Below the pieces are notes generated by a model that worked only from the letters and a program-made list of their open reading frames with translations, did no database searches and was not told the origin of the DNA. DNA of 64,000 nucleotides from NCBI RefSeq assembly GCF_020382885.2, contig NC_058499.1:1401501-1465500 (forward strand), given 5' to 3'. This DNA comes from Scatophagus argus. Taxonomy: Eukaryota; Chordata; Actinopteri; Scatophagidae. The number at the start of each line of letters is the position of its first letter. The stretch's first letter is position 1. This document shows positions 1 to 15,083 of this stretch, piece after piece. The position numbers and the translations under genes were made by a program.

Positions 1-2834
<2,834 letters not shown>

Positions 2835-4424
2835 AGATTGTACAGACCACTGAGCACTACAGGGAAACACGGCAATTCTATTTTTCTACCAGTGTTTATA
2901 GTTTAAACATCAAATATTTACACACAAAGAAAACTTTGGGATTATTTATGGAATATACAGGATTAATGTACATATACTTCACCATATATGTGTCTTTGTA
3001 CATATTTAATATTTCTTCTTAAATTATGTGTTGTATTAGTATGTATGTCTGAGAGTATTTGCACATTACAGTGACACAGAATGCTTCTCTGAACTGATGA
3101 TGATGATGATGAAGAATTCCAGTTTTCTGTGCGTTCAGAGGATGATGACAATGAGTCTGTGGTGATTCAGAATGAATGGATGGATTACTGAATAGGCCCC
3201 GAGGAGTCAGGGGCCCCGAGGAGCCAGAACATCTTTATGAAACCTTCTTTAGCATTTAGAACCAGGATATAAACAGTTAACAAACTGTTTATCATGTTCA
3301 TAGTGTAGTGCGGATCTGTAAGGACAGTTTAAATGTTCCTATGAAAACAGATTCTGTATTATTACAGCTGTCAGTCATTATCTGTTTACACAGCAGCAAA
3401 TACATTAAAGGGACAGTTCAACCCAAAATCAAAGACTGCATGTGTCTCCTCACACCTGCTGTGCTGTTTCTCCATTGGGTTTGGGTTTGGGTTGGTGTGA
3501 GCTGCAGAGTTTTGGAGATATCAGATGCAGAAATGTCTGCCTCCTCTCAAACATGAAGGACCCAGAAGACGCTTCACTTGTGGATTATCCTGAGTCATGT
3601 GATTTCTGGGAAAAAAAGCACTGTTGAGTTTTGGCGCTTTGAGCACCACAAGTGAAGTGTCATCTCGTTCTGCCACATTCAAGACAAGTATTTTGATTTT
3701 GGGGTGTACTATCACTGTCACTAAGTATCAGGCACTTACATGTGCTTACAGCTTTATTTTACTCCTTTCTAAATTACTGTTTTTTCTCTAATTATATGTG
3801 CTAAATAGGGGAACTTAAAAGTGAAATTTACTTTATGAAACCCGAGAGACAAAAAAAATCCTTTGCTTCCTGTTTTTGTCGTGAACGCAGACTCGCAAAA
3901 CAAAGTGATGAGAACAAAAATTTGATTTTGAAAATCAATGTGCAAAACGTTACTCTATTGTAAAGACAAATGTGAGTAAGAGCAGAGCAGGATCTCTTCT
4001 CGGTCTGTCCACAGGGCCCTTCCCTCGTAATCCATCCAGCTCATAATGTTTTCACTGAGCACACTAAAGCCCCTGAAAACTTGATCTGGACTATATTTCT
4101 GTAACAGGAAATAATCAGGACGCTTTACAAAAGCAAAAGTCCCAGCTGAAGTGTGGAGCGTGGAGTTTTAAAGTGAGCTTTTTTGATCCTGTCTGTCTGA
4201 CGGCACAGGGTGACACAGCCGTCCTCAGAGCTCCCAGAAAAACAGCTCAGACAAGAAAGTCTTGTAATAATTAAAAATGTTCATACAGAACTCCGCCACT
4301 CACAGTAACAGTATGTTTTCAGGGTCTTTAACGTTCACCAAAGTGCATTAATGTTGTAGTATTGTACAGCCATGGCAGCAGCTCCTTGAATCGGTGAAAG
4401 TTAAATCTATTTTTATTAATAAAT
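2835..4424 (+). other. ptprb: Probable ptprb 3' UTR and downstream sequence
   Basis: There is no coding potential after the ptprb stop codon. A candidate polyadenylation signal AATAAA lies at 4419-4424, the first canonical one I noticed. The true cleavage site is uncertain. The region includes an interspersed repeat at about 3405-3725. Confidence 0.4.
3405..3725 (+). repeat. Dispersed fish repeat (non-coding, unclassified)
   Basis: The block begins near TTAAAGGGACAGTTCAACCC, contains GTTTTGGAGATATCAGATGC, and ends near TTTTGGGGTGTACTATCACTG. From memory this matches a very abundant short repeat of percomorph genomes that starts with GGGACAGTTCACCC. No protein is encoded. Its class is not known to me. 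Confidence 0.45.
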
Positions 4425-4816
4425 ACATGTAATATATCATTTTAAAAGCGCATTATGTTTTTTTTTCTTTTTTTACCTCAACATTAACTGTGCTTTATTG
4501 TGTAAGAACGTAGTGCACGTGACAGCAGTTAATTAAACGTGTAGAAATGTCTGATTATTCATCCATTATCGATGCTTACCTGCTCCAACATGACCGTAAA
4601 CGTGAAGGAATGCTTCGTGACAAACAGATTTATGTCGCTGTGTAACGCTTTACTCTTTGGCTTCGTGTAAATTAGACCGTGTTTGGGGCATGTGATGACG
4701 CATATTTGTGGGTGTTTGAATTAAACAAGTAATTATGTATTTTCAGATGACTTTCTGTTAGTCATTCATTATGACTCCGCTGGGAGAGGCCCCGGCTATC
4801 CCAAACCACACGACTC

Positions 4817-4826
4817 GCGCATGCGC
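4817..4826. promoter_or_regulatory. NRF1-type site GCGCATGCGC upstream of frs2
   Basis: A perfect palindromic GCGCATGCGC lies in a locally GC-richer stretch just before the inferred non-coding first exon of frs2. NRF1 sites of this form are typical of TATA-less housekeeping promoters. The transcription start itself cannot be read from sequence. Confidence 0.5.
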
Positions 4827-4859
4827 ACTGCTGCGGGGCTTCACCACATTGGAGACTGC

Positions 4860-5283
4860 TGCTGCCTGGAACTCTCGGAAGTTTAGCCAAGTTGCAGTGA
4901 TTTAGCCCAATAGGCTAGCAGTAGAGAAGACGGTCCGACCACAGCAAACTTGGTTTTCGGCGAAAAAAAAGTGCGTTTGGACGGAACCTCGCCCCCGACA
5001 GTGAACCAAGAAGGACTATTGATGGATATAAACCGTTTTTCATTTTTTCATTTGCGCAAACACGAGCGGTAGACACATTTGAAAGAAGTTGTGATTGTTT
5101 TTTTTTGGCGCTCTAGTAGCGCAGAGGAAAGATGGAGGATCTGCTGGTGTAGCAGCGGGCTAACGCTAGCTGGCTTGTTGGTTTACTGGCCAGCGTCGTT
5201 TAGGGACAAATACGAGCTTCTTCAGAACTGTGTGGATGTCCGGAAAGTTTGGACGCGGTAATTCAACACACTAACTGCGCCTC
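4860..5283 (+). other. frs2: Inferred frs2 non-coding exon 1 (5' UTR)
   Basis: This is a GC-richer stretch following the NRF1-type site and ending in a strong donor, CTC|GTAAGT, at 5284. FRS2 genes have untranslated upstream exons. The 5' boundary is a guess, and the small open frame inside has no recognisable product. Confidence 0.45.
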
Positions 5284-8213
5284 GTAAGTATGACTTCATG
5301 AAGTGACTGTTGTATTTACATTTAGAGAATAGCTAGCGAGCGGAATGCGTTGGTGTGTTCTCGGAACGCTAACTGTAGCCTCGGAGCTAATTAGGTAGCT
5401 GAAATCTGTGTTAGCTTATTCAACCAGCAGGGAGGTCAACTTAGCTTTGTGCTAACTAGCTGCCATTACACTATCATCATACCACACAGAGAGAAAGAGC
5501 CTCGCTCCGGCTAATTACCAACTTATTCAAACTGTAGCTGTTACTAAAGTGAAGTTGTACAAACTTGTGCAACTTAACTAGCAGTTTGACTAAGTTGGTC
5601 ATCGCTAATCCCGCAGCTGTTCGTGGTGTGTGATGTGTTCATTTGAGTGTTTATTCCAGTCGGAGCTGCTCGGCTGGTAAACACCCAAACATGGTTAACT
5701 GAGCAGGCACAGCGCGGAGAGTTTGTATGAAGCTGTAACAGAAGGTTAAAATGAGTTTGACTGAATGCCAACACTCTGCCATTGTGTGCCTCTCACATTT
5801 AATCAAACTTGATAATCGGAAATCACTATTTTTTATATATACATATATGTATATTTTTTTAGCAGGCCTTCCCCTAAATTAACATTTATTTTCATTGTCG
5901 AGTACGTGTGCGTGTTGGTCTTTCTGTAAATTATTTTGTCTCGCATGCAACAGTAATGACAAGCTACCAGAGCTCAAAGTAATGCTTAGTGTTTACTCAT
6001 TCTGCTCAAAGTCTCCAAAGAAATGAAGTTTACAAACAAACTAACAACCGGCATTTTCACTGAGAAATCACTTAAATTGTCACTGATACACAAGCAAATG
6101 AATGGACGAAAAAGCCGAAAACTAACTGCTGTCAGTTTCGCTGATGTCCTTATCTCAGTGAACTGAAGATCCTCTGGGTTCTGGACTGTTGGATGGGCAG
6201 AACTGGGACACTTTAGACTGAATGGTTAATTGAAAATAATCAACTGTCTGCAACTGACAGTTATTTTATTTATGGAGTAATTAGACAGTTAATTTTTTTA
6301 ATATTTTCTGTGAGAAAAGTGTCAAACGTCCATCGCTCTATGGTGACATCTTCAGGTGTCTAAAACCTGAAGAAATTCAGTTCACTGTGATGTAAAACAG
6401 AAAAACCGTCACACTGGAGAAACCAGAAAGTTAACGTGTATTTTTGCCCATCTTCCTCTGATCACCTCATTGATTGTGTCGGATATATAACCAAAAGGAT
6501 AATTCACTGAAAAAAATTACAGCCAATAGTTAAAATTAAACATAGTTGCACTGAATATGGATTAATTTGCTGATTATTTTCTTGAAAAGTTAGTTTAAAA
6601 GTGGTGAATTCCTCAGAGTCCAAAGTGAGGTTTTCACTTGTCCTGTTTTGTCTTTTAAGACAAAGAAAAACGCCACATCCACACATTTTAGATGCACTGC
6701 ATTGTTGGCATTCTTGCTGGTATAAAGACAAACTTATAATTGATTATTGTTGTTGATGATTAATTTTCTGTCAATCACTTAATCTGAAGCTCTGATACAG
6801 ATAGATAGATGACTTCATTAAGCCCTGGGGGGCGGGGGATTAGGTTATCACAGCAGCTCGTTACGTTCATATGCCAAACAACATTACAAAAGTAAGATAA
6901 AAATGCTTATGAATAAGCTAAACACATAGAAAATTAGTCCGGTTCAGTGCTCACGGATCTGGCATGAGCAGATATATGCACATTAGTTATGTCAAGCTTT
7001 CGCCTGTTGGTCATTAGTTTCTCTCAGATTGACGAGTTTGTTTTAAAGGATTAAAGGTTCACATGAAGTCTGTCTTTAAATGAGAACGGGTAGTTTTTAG
7101 TCGCAGAAGTTTAACATAAAGCTGCAGTGGTTGATCAATTGGTGAGTATTAAATTGCAATTGATCACTAATCTGTTGTTAGAATTTATTAATCTTTTAAT
7201 ATGTAAATACTTTTTCTTTCTTCTGTCAACATAAGTGGGCTGTCTGTGTTGACTGTTGGTCGAGTTAAACACCTGAGGACGTCACTTTGGACTCAGGATC
7301 AGCCAGTTTTGTTTATTCAAGCCCAGTATTAGTAATATTGATTGATCGATTTATTGGTAATCAGTGAAACCGATAACTGATATTTTGAGTTGATACATTT
7401 ACTGTCAAAATGAAAATGTTAAAATTGAAAATGAAAAATAAACTGGATGGAGTGTAACTAAGTACATTTACTCCTGTACTACCTTGAGGTACTTGTACTT
7501 TACGTACTAGTTACTTTGTAGTTTGCCCCAGACCCTTTTTCTGTGGTTCATGAGGTGTCAAGTATCACAATTTACTGCTTTTCTTTATCATTTGGGACTG
7601 TATGTGAAGAGTCCTTTGGGTTTGGGCTCTGGGAAAATGTTCTGAGTAGTTTTCACAATTTTCTCACACTTTGTAGACTAAAAAGCTGGTCAGTCAAGAA
7701 TATGAGTGGCAGATTAATCAGTAATGAAAATGATTGTAACTGCAGTTACTTTAATTGTGCTGCAATGGACAGACGGCTGAAGCCTCAATATCTTCAGCAT
7801 GTCTTTAAAAAGATTTAAATGAATCACTGCAAATTTTGTGGGGAACTTAACAGGACAGATGGGACATTTAGCACATAGCAGTTTATAAAAAAACTTCATA
7901 TACTTCAGAACGTGTTAAAGTTCACAAAGTACCGTTAAAACATACCATATAAAACATCAGCTAGAAAGGATACTTCAGTGTGTGAGTAGTTTGGGGAAAC
8001 ATAAGTAAATAATTGAAATGGTAACCATTTAGTAAAAGGCACAAACACCTGAAAGTAGCAGAAGTTTACCAGTGAGGAGTAGAACGTATTCAGGTATGTA
8101 CTTTGATTTAGAAACTGTCGTAGTGTTTCTTGACAAACAGAAGAATCTTCACTGTCAGTGCTGAACACAGTCGTCATGTAAATGTGTGTATGTGTGTGCG
8201 TGTGTGCGTGCAG
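5284..8213 (+). other. frs2: frs2 intron 1, non-coding with old repeats
   Basis: I see no exon-like sequence here. It is AT-rich and holds a probable LINE tail at about 6798-6905, starting with AGATAGATAGATGACTTCATT. A second repeat sits at about 7446-7530, with GTAACTAAGTACATTTACTC and GAGGTACTTGTACTTTAC, a motif pair I recall as very common in fish genomes. Confidence 0.5.
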
Positions 8214-8302
8214 AGCTGCTTTTCATGTTGACAGATCAACTAAAGCATGAGAGTCCGTCAGGCTCTGAGGATGGAAGCAGAGCTACTGGAGGCAGGATTT
8301 AG
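8214..8302 (+). other. frs2: Inferred frs2 non-coding exon 2
   Basis: The segment is bounded by GTGCAG|AGCTGC and GGATTTAG|GTGAGG, both good splice sites. It is untranslated, because the only convincing start codon is in the next exon (8383-8474). Confidence 0.5.
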
Positions 8303-8408
8303 GTGAGGCCACCTTCACACACTCGTGTCACCGTAACATGAAGTGTTTCATGCAGTCAGCATGCATGTTTGTTGTTTTCCAGACATCAGATGGTGCTCTG
8401 AAGAAGCC

Positions 8409-11400
8409 ATGGGTAGCTGCTTAAGCTGTCCAGAGAAAGAGTCAATTCCAGATAATCATCAAAGTAAATTCAAGGTGAGTTCGTGCCTCAGCCTGTCTCA
8501 ACAGCCACCTCGCCGTCAGTCCACACCCTGGATTATTCACTAATGACGGTTCACAAACTCATTTCTCAATTTCCACGTGTTTCTCTTCCTCCCAACCAAT
8601 GGTGTGCTGAGAACAAATTCTGTAGCTCCGTGTCGGGCCAGAACTTTACCAGGAACGTGATTAGTTTGCAGCCATTTTCAGGACGCAGGCAGAAAAACAA
8701 GTTGTGTTAGACTTTTTATCGTAAAAATTCTGCCATAGTGTATTATGTTTAATGATGAGGACACTTAACCTTTTTATAATAGCTACAATAGCTAATTAAT
8801 GTGTGCACTTTCCTCCAACGGGACATATGATTCTTGACAGGGTTGTGTGTGAATTATTAACATTACGGTAAATTGCTCTCATCGTTTTAATGTGCCAAAA
8901 CGGCCTTCACATTTGTGCTGTTGTGTGTACCTGTTCAGGTGATAAACGTGGACGACGATGGGAACGAGTTGGGCTCAGGTGTGATGGAGCTGACCGATGC
9001 CGAGCTCGTCCTCCACACTCATCGACGTGACGACGTCAGGTGGCCTTACCTGTGCCTACGGCGCTATGGTTACGACTCCAACCTGTTCTCGTTCGAGAGC
9101 GGCCGGCGCTGCCAGACGGGACAAGGTACCTGCTGTTTGTGATGACATCACGGCGCATCAGCAGATGCAGCCTTCCTCCCAGCACGTCTGCTCATGTTAT
9201 ACTAAAACTGCATTTACACCAAGCAGATCAGCCCCGTTCAGTTTGTCGCCGTTAGAACTTTTGTGTTGTGGGTGTTTGTGATAGAACGACTGTGTTCTGT
9301 CCCGATTTTACCCCTCGAAGCTGAAAAGCTGACGCTGCTGACCACTGATTGGTCTGAGAGAGTGACCACAGTCGCCTTCTGTCTCGCTGCCTGCAGCATC
9401 GTCTTAAAACTCGTCTTCTCTCTGTAATAAACAGCCACATACTGGGACCGAACAACAGGAAGCACTCGACGTCCTGTGCTCCTGTGGTTATAGGCGTGGA
9501 GTAGCTTGGTGTGCTCGGCGAGCAGAGGAAAGGCTCGGCATTAGATGAACAGTCCGACTCATAGTAAATAAACGCTGCTGCAGCTTTTGAAGGCCAAGGA
9601 AAGTCTCGTCTGGTGTTTCCCAGATGCTGCGGAGCGAACGATAACGTCTGCCTGCCGTGGAACGATTAGCGTTCAGGTACACGTCGCTCTGGAAACGCAG
9701 CTCGGTCCGGAGCAGACTGTGGTTTCATGTGCACCTTGTTGTGAGGGGAGATAAAACTGTGAGGTTTTCATCTAAACTCTCGCTTGTCTGGGAGTAAGTA
9801 ACAGCATCATCAAAAAAACAAAAAAAACCCTAAAAGCACGACACGTGAGAATGAAATGAGCTTGAGTTTAGTGTTTTCTTGTTAAACGTGTTTGTTCATG
9901 TCATGTGTTAGTAGCTTTAAGCCACTGAACTAATGTGTGGGTTTAACAGACATACTGTGTGCTTAGAATTTAATTAACTCATTTTACTGGGCTGGGAAGT
10001 TCAGCTGGTGCTGCGTTCATGTCACATCAAGTTGTTGATATTATTGGTATCACAGCATCGTTGTTATACTAACTCGAGTTTTTAAAATCATAATGTTCCC
10101 ACTGAGTGAGTTCATTAAGCGCAGCACTGACATCAGCTGTCAGCAGTCAGTCCAGCAGCAGCAGCAGGTCGTCCACGTTGCTCCTACAGCTGAAACGACA
10201 CCAGCTGAATGAGCTGCGCCCAATAAACTGGACACTGAGTGTGTGTCGACGTGTGTGCAGAGTGAGTTTCATTCACTGTTCGTTCACTTTAGTGATGAAA
10301 ATGAGCGACTCGTTGCTTTGTTGTGAATTGAAAAGCTTCAGAGAGCCGACTTCCCAACAAATAGAAAGATCCATGAACATCACTTCTGTTAATTATGTTG
10401 GCTTCAGAGAAAGCAAACAGTTTAAACAAATTATAAAACAGGCAAACACAATAGTTGAGTCCATCATTTATGCTGATGGGGAGATGTGTTTGTTTGACTC
10501 TCTGCTTAACCAGTTTCCTCGAGGAAACCCTGAATGCTCTCAGGTATCGAGTTGTTTCGTTACTTGAAGAAATCATCCAGCACTGCAGCACTTAATGTTG
10601 ATGGTGAATTTGTGTGGTGTCCAGTGTGCTCAGATTATGCCAGCAAGATGCAGAAACGTGAAGTCGACTGTTTAAAGTTTCCGTGTAATTTCTGTTCTTT
10701 CAGGTATTTTTGCCTTCAAATGTTCTCGAGCTGAAGAGATCTTCAACATGCTGCAGGAGGTGATGCACAGCCACAGCATCAGTGTGGTGGAGGAGGCGGT
10801 GCTGGAACCGAACCAGCAGGCAGCACACACTCCTGCAGGTACACGCACACACACACATGCCACAGTAGAGCATAACACGAATACCAAGCAGAGATTTGTA
10901 TCAGCACACGATTCTGTCGGCCGTGCGACACGTAAATAAAATCATGGTGGTGTCTGAAACCTGAAGAGTCTGTCTGTGTTGTTGTCAGCTCTGGGTTACT
11001 CCGTGCCCACCGTTCCGAACGGCGTGACCAGGATCCCCTCTGTGGGTGAGGCTCCGTCTCACCCCTCCACCCGTCACCCGTCTGTGGCCAGCACCCGTCT
11101 GCCCTCAGTGGGGGAAGAGTCCACACACCCTCTGCTGGTGGCTGACGAGGCGGTAAGAGACAAAGCCGCTTCCTGTTTCTGACATGATTGCCGATCATTA
11201 GTGATGTTTCAACAGGAAATATTCACTGGGATTGTTTTATACCTGCCAGCAAGGTCTGTCCACGGCCAAAACCTGAAATATTTTCAAAATAAAACGTAGA
11301 TTTAAATGAAACTTTGACATTAACTGAGTGCATCAGAAAAAAACACAACAGCTGATACTCAGACAGTAAATATTGGCTCAGCTTTACTGCGACAGTCGCA

Positions 11401-12571
11401 GTTAAGTGTTTTGTGTTTGAGTGTTTATGGTACAGCTGTCATATTTCAGAGCAGATGATGTAATAGTGATGTAATCACACCTGTGTCTGTGGTTCCACCT
11501 GTGCAGGTTCACACCTACGTGAACACCACCGGGCTCCTGGAGGAGCAGCCCAGCCCGCTGACCGTCACCACCCCCCTGGAGAGCCCCACTTCTCCCCAGT
11601 CTCAGTGTCCTCCGACTCCCCCGCCTCCTCCGAGGGTCCACACCGAGCCGCTGGCCCCGCCCACCCAGCCGGAGCCCCAGGTGCTGCTGGAGCCTCAGGG
11701 GGTTCGCTTCGTCCTGGGCCCCACACCCGTTCAGAGGCAGCTGATGGAGAAGGAGAAGGAGAAGAGACAGCAGGAGGCAAAGGAGGCCGAGGAGCCTCAA
11801 GAGACTAACGGCCACACAGAGGCCCCCGCCGAGGCCGAGCCGGCTCCCCTAATCTCCAACGGCTCCTCCTCTTCCTCCTCCTCTAATCCCTCTACCGCTC
11901 CTCGTCGCCACCGCCCGCCCCCTCTCACCCCCGACCTGCAGAATGTCAACAACTCGGCCCAGCGGCGCACCGCCCTGCTGGACTACGAGAACCTGCCGGC
12001 ACTGCCGCCGGTGTGGGAGGCGAGGAAACCGAGCGCAGAGGAGGAGGAGAACGGCTGCAGCGGCCTGAAGACGCCGTCGCTCAACGGTTACAACCACCAC
12101 CCGCACCACGGCCTGCTGCACCACTCCTACTCCCACCCTCTGTCCGCCGCCCTCGAGTCCTCACACAACTACGTCAACACGGAGAACGTGACGGCGCCGC
12201 TCAGCGCCCACCGGCCCGACACGGCCCGGCGCCGCGCCGACGGACCCACCATCTTCAACTTCGACTTCCGCCGGCCGCCGCTGTCGGGCCACCCGGAGCC
12301 GCCCAAGACCCTCAACTACATTGAGGTGGAGATGGACAACAGCAGCGGGAACAAGGGAGCTTCAGATGGCAGCAACCCCCACACGCCCCGCACCCCCACC
12401 TCTCCCCTGCCCCCCACCACCCCCACCCGCCGCACCGAGCTCTACGCCCTCATCGACATCGAGCGCACCGCCGCCATGTCCAACCTGCAGAAGGCCCGGC
12501 CGCGAGACGACGGCACGTCACGCAAGACGCGACACAACAGCACGGAGCTGCCCACCAAAAGCACTGTGTGA
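8409..12571 (+). CDS. frs2: Fibroblast growth factor receptor substrate 2
   Basis: Coding exons are 8409-8474, 8939-9125, 10704-10838, 10989-11152 and 11507-12571, with matching phases. The start gives MGSCLSCPEK, an N-myristoylation signal with cysteines for acylation, so the protein should be membrane-bound. A PTB domain (about residues 13-115) has VINVDDDGNELGSG, RRYGYDSNLFSFESGRRC and the C-terminal helix FKCSRAEEIFNMLQE; it binds FGFR and TRK receptors. The tail is proline- and serine-rich. GRB2-type sites are HTYVNTTG, DYENLPALPP and HNYVNTEN. SHP2-type sites are LNYIEVE and ELYALIDIE. The C-terminus (ERTAAMSNLQKA, TSRKTRHNST) is FRS2-specific rather than FRS3-like. The site equivalent to human Tyr306 is missing and is replaced by an acidic/serine stretch. 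An upstream AUG-free leader is split by introns. The last exon is strongly GC-rich compared with its surroundings. Confidence 0.96.
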
Positions 12572-12985
12572 CACGCACCTTCCACTTCCTGTTAGCTCCC
12601 AACACGCTGCCGCCGCTCGGGCAGACCTTCTTTATATTCCCACATGGAGACGCAGTGACAGACCCTGAGTTAATGACTTCCTGTGTGGTCACCTGTTGAG
12701 GTGGACCATCACAAATGAACGTATAGCAGTTTATTCCTCTGGTGATATGATACCTCTGATGTTGACTCACTGTGCAGAGCGTCAGCTTGATGACTGCATT
12801 CCTCCTCTTTATATGGTACAAATCAGTATTACTGAACAAAGCATTCCATTTAGCCTTTTTTATATGATTCACTACATGCTGCTGTAATTCAGTATCTAAG
12901 GACGACGACATGGTACACGACATTATGTTTCTGAATATGTACAGTAGATTCTGGCTGCACAATAAATGTCTGTTCTGTTTTTATT
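12572..12985 (+). other. frs2: frs2 3' UTR with poly(A) signal
   Basis: The stretch is non-coding and follows the TGA. AATAAA at 12961-12966 is followed by a T/G-rich downstream element (TGTCTGTTCTGTTTTTATTTG), which gives a credible cleavage region near 12980. A longer 3' UTR cannot be excluded. Confidence 0.6.
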
Positions 12986-14905
12986 TGTACTCGCTGGAGA
13001 ACACGCTTGGTCTCGTTATCGCATGACTCACTTCACTGTTCGTGTGTTTGAGTAATGGGACGGCACTCAGGTAAAACACACAAACATTTATTACTCTGCA
13101 CACATCCGTCACTTCGTCATTTAAAGGAACAGCGGGCCAGGCTAGCTTTTCCTCCTGTTTGCAGTCTTCATGCTAAGCTAGGCTAACCAGCTGCCGGCTT
13201 CAGGCTTTAGAGCACAGACGTTAGAATGGACTCAAACTGAGCTCTCGGAGAGGAAGATGAAGATTTATCTAAATGTTGAACTGTTCCTCTAAATCAACGT
13301 TGATCACACTTTAATTGTTGCTGTCTGTCCTTCGTAACAGAGTCTGCTTCGTGAAGATCACCATCCATACTCAGAGTACGGCAGCCCAGAAAGGCCATCA
13401 TAATTAGAATTCGATTAGCTTAACTTGAATTAACACTGAATTGATGCTAGGCTAAGCTATTGTTTCCTTGTTTGCATTCTTCATGCCAAGCTAGCCTTTT
13501 CTAGTCTCCTCTACAGACTTGAGGAGCAAAAAATATTCTCAGTAAACCTCACCGGGAATTCAAATGCTTAATATTGTAATTGGAAAACATGTACTCTGAG
13601 CCGGATACACCGACTGTGGTTCTGATCTGTTCTGTGATTGGACGAGATCAGCAGTAGGATCGGGTGACCAATCAGCAGCCAGACAGACATGAAATCACCA
13701 ATCACTGATCTTCATTGTCTGTTTTGTGATGGATGGATGGATTTTATAAAGTGCAATGTCAGACTGATGAAGGACAGACGGCTGCATGTTATAGTTTATC
13801 TGACATGAATTTAATTTCCTTGAGTCTTGGTGAATTTACTGAAACTGTTTTGAATGTTGGCTCAGTTTTGTGCGTTCAGGTCTGTCAGATCCCTCAGTGA
13901 TGCTGTTGAGTTCAGTTTGTGCTGCTGAGAAAAAAAAAATCACATTTTAAAAAAGTGAGAAAGTGTTGCTGTGCCTCTGGATGAGACTCACTGTGTACCG
14001 AACGAGAAATATCTGAAACCCTGAACACATCAAACTGAAACCATCTGCACAGTTCACTTTGGAGGACTGAATGTGTTTGTACAAAAGGATATATTTCAGG
14101 TTTTATTTAAAGGAAGCAGTTTGGATGTGAGGGAGGTTGCTGTTTCCATGACAACAAGCAACAACGAGTCCCTGACCAGAAACTTCAGACTGCTGCTGAG
14201 ATCCAGTCAGTAAGAAGGTATGAAAACAGACGTCAGTGTCACTCTGGACTGTGATTGGTCACGTGGTGTCTTATCAAGCTGTATAACCGACCACACAATG
14301 GTGCTGCTGAGAGCTGGTATGAAGGCATCCACAGTGCGGCGTCCTCAGCAGTGGACGACTGCTCTGTGGAATCAGGCCTTCCTTATGAAACAGACTGTCA
14401 CCAGAAAACCACATCCAGGTCATTTATAAAACGCGAAAAGTCCAGAGTTCATGTGATTCTCCTGCTGGTCATGCAGGAGTACTGCAGCCTGCAGTGAACT
14501 CTGCATGAGTTTAATGAACAAATGTGCCTCGGGGTTAATTCTCAGACCCACCACTTAATCCACTGGGTAATCTGAGTCGACTGGCCTCAGTCTCCTCTAC
14601 CATCCAAAAGTTTGATTTTCTCTTTTGGTCCGTCACTTTTCCTGACTAAACCGTCAGCCGTGCTGGTTTGGAGGCACCAGGCAGTGCTGTCAGTTGAAGC
14701 TGTGGAGCTTTACAGATTGCTGGTTGCAAACTCAGAACCTGCAGGCTGCTCGGCATCTTTACTCAACTGAACGTGTGCACGCAGTCGGAAATGATAGTAA
14801 GACTCAAGCTGAAGTATTAATCTACTGAAGGAGGCGATTTCATGTACCCAGAAATCAGTAAATGTTGTTAGTTGATGACATCCAATGAAATGCAAAGAAA
14901 CTTAT
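12986..14905. other. Intergenic spacer between convergent frs2 and nup160
   Basis: No gene is recognisable. Repeat sequence lies at about 13115-13300, with possible partial relatives at 13455-13515. The remainder is unremarkable AT-rich sequence, and the two short open frames near 14220-14497 look random. Confidence 0.5.
13115..13300 (+). repeat. Dispersed fish repeat (GCTAGC...TGTTGAACT type)
   Basis: The block contains CTGTTTGCAGTCTTCATGC, GCTAAGCTAGGCTAACCAGC, a middle part with GAGCTCTCGGAGAGGAAG, and ends ATGTTGAACTGTTCCTCTAA. I recall this module order from a very abundant short repeat of percomorph genomes. A partial relative sits at about 45573-45663 in an intron of the sodium-channel gene. 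Confidence 0.55.
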
Positions 14906-14911
14906 TTTATT
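14906..14911 (-). other. nup160: nup160 poly(A) signal candidate
   Basis: TTTATT on the plus strand reads AATAAA on the minus strand, about 173 bases past the nup160 stop codon. This gives a short 3' UTR and leaves it well clear of the end of frs2. Confidence 0.55.
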
Positions 14912-15083
14912 ACAATTTTACAATTCTGATGGGAAAAACATGACGAGTACAAAAGACGATTATTTTTAAAAACTAAACACACATTCACGCTCATATTTAC
15001 AACATGTTTGATAAGTGAAGCTTCACGTTCCAGCTTCAGCCGAGGCTCCCTGATTGGTCGGAGTTGACCTGGCGAGTCGTGTT

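Noticed and set aside
11402-12324. Overlapping open frames on both strands inside the last frs2 exon
   Set aside because: They are GC-rich shadows of the frs2 coding frame with low-complexity Arg, Pro and Gly content and no recognisable domain.
14220-14497. Two short overlapping frames between frs2 and nup160
   Set aside because: No homology, splice context or codon bias supports them; they look like chance frames in intergenic DNA.
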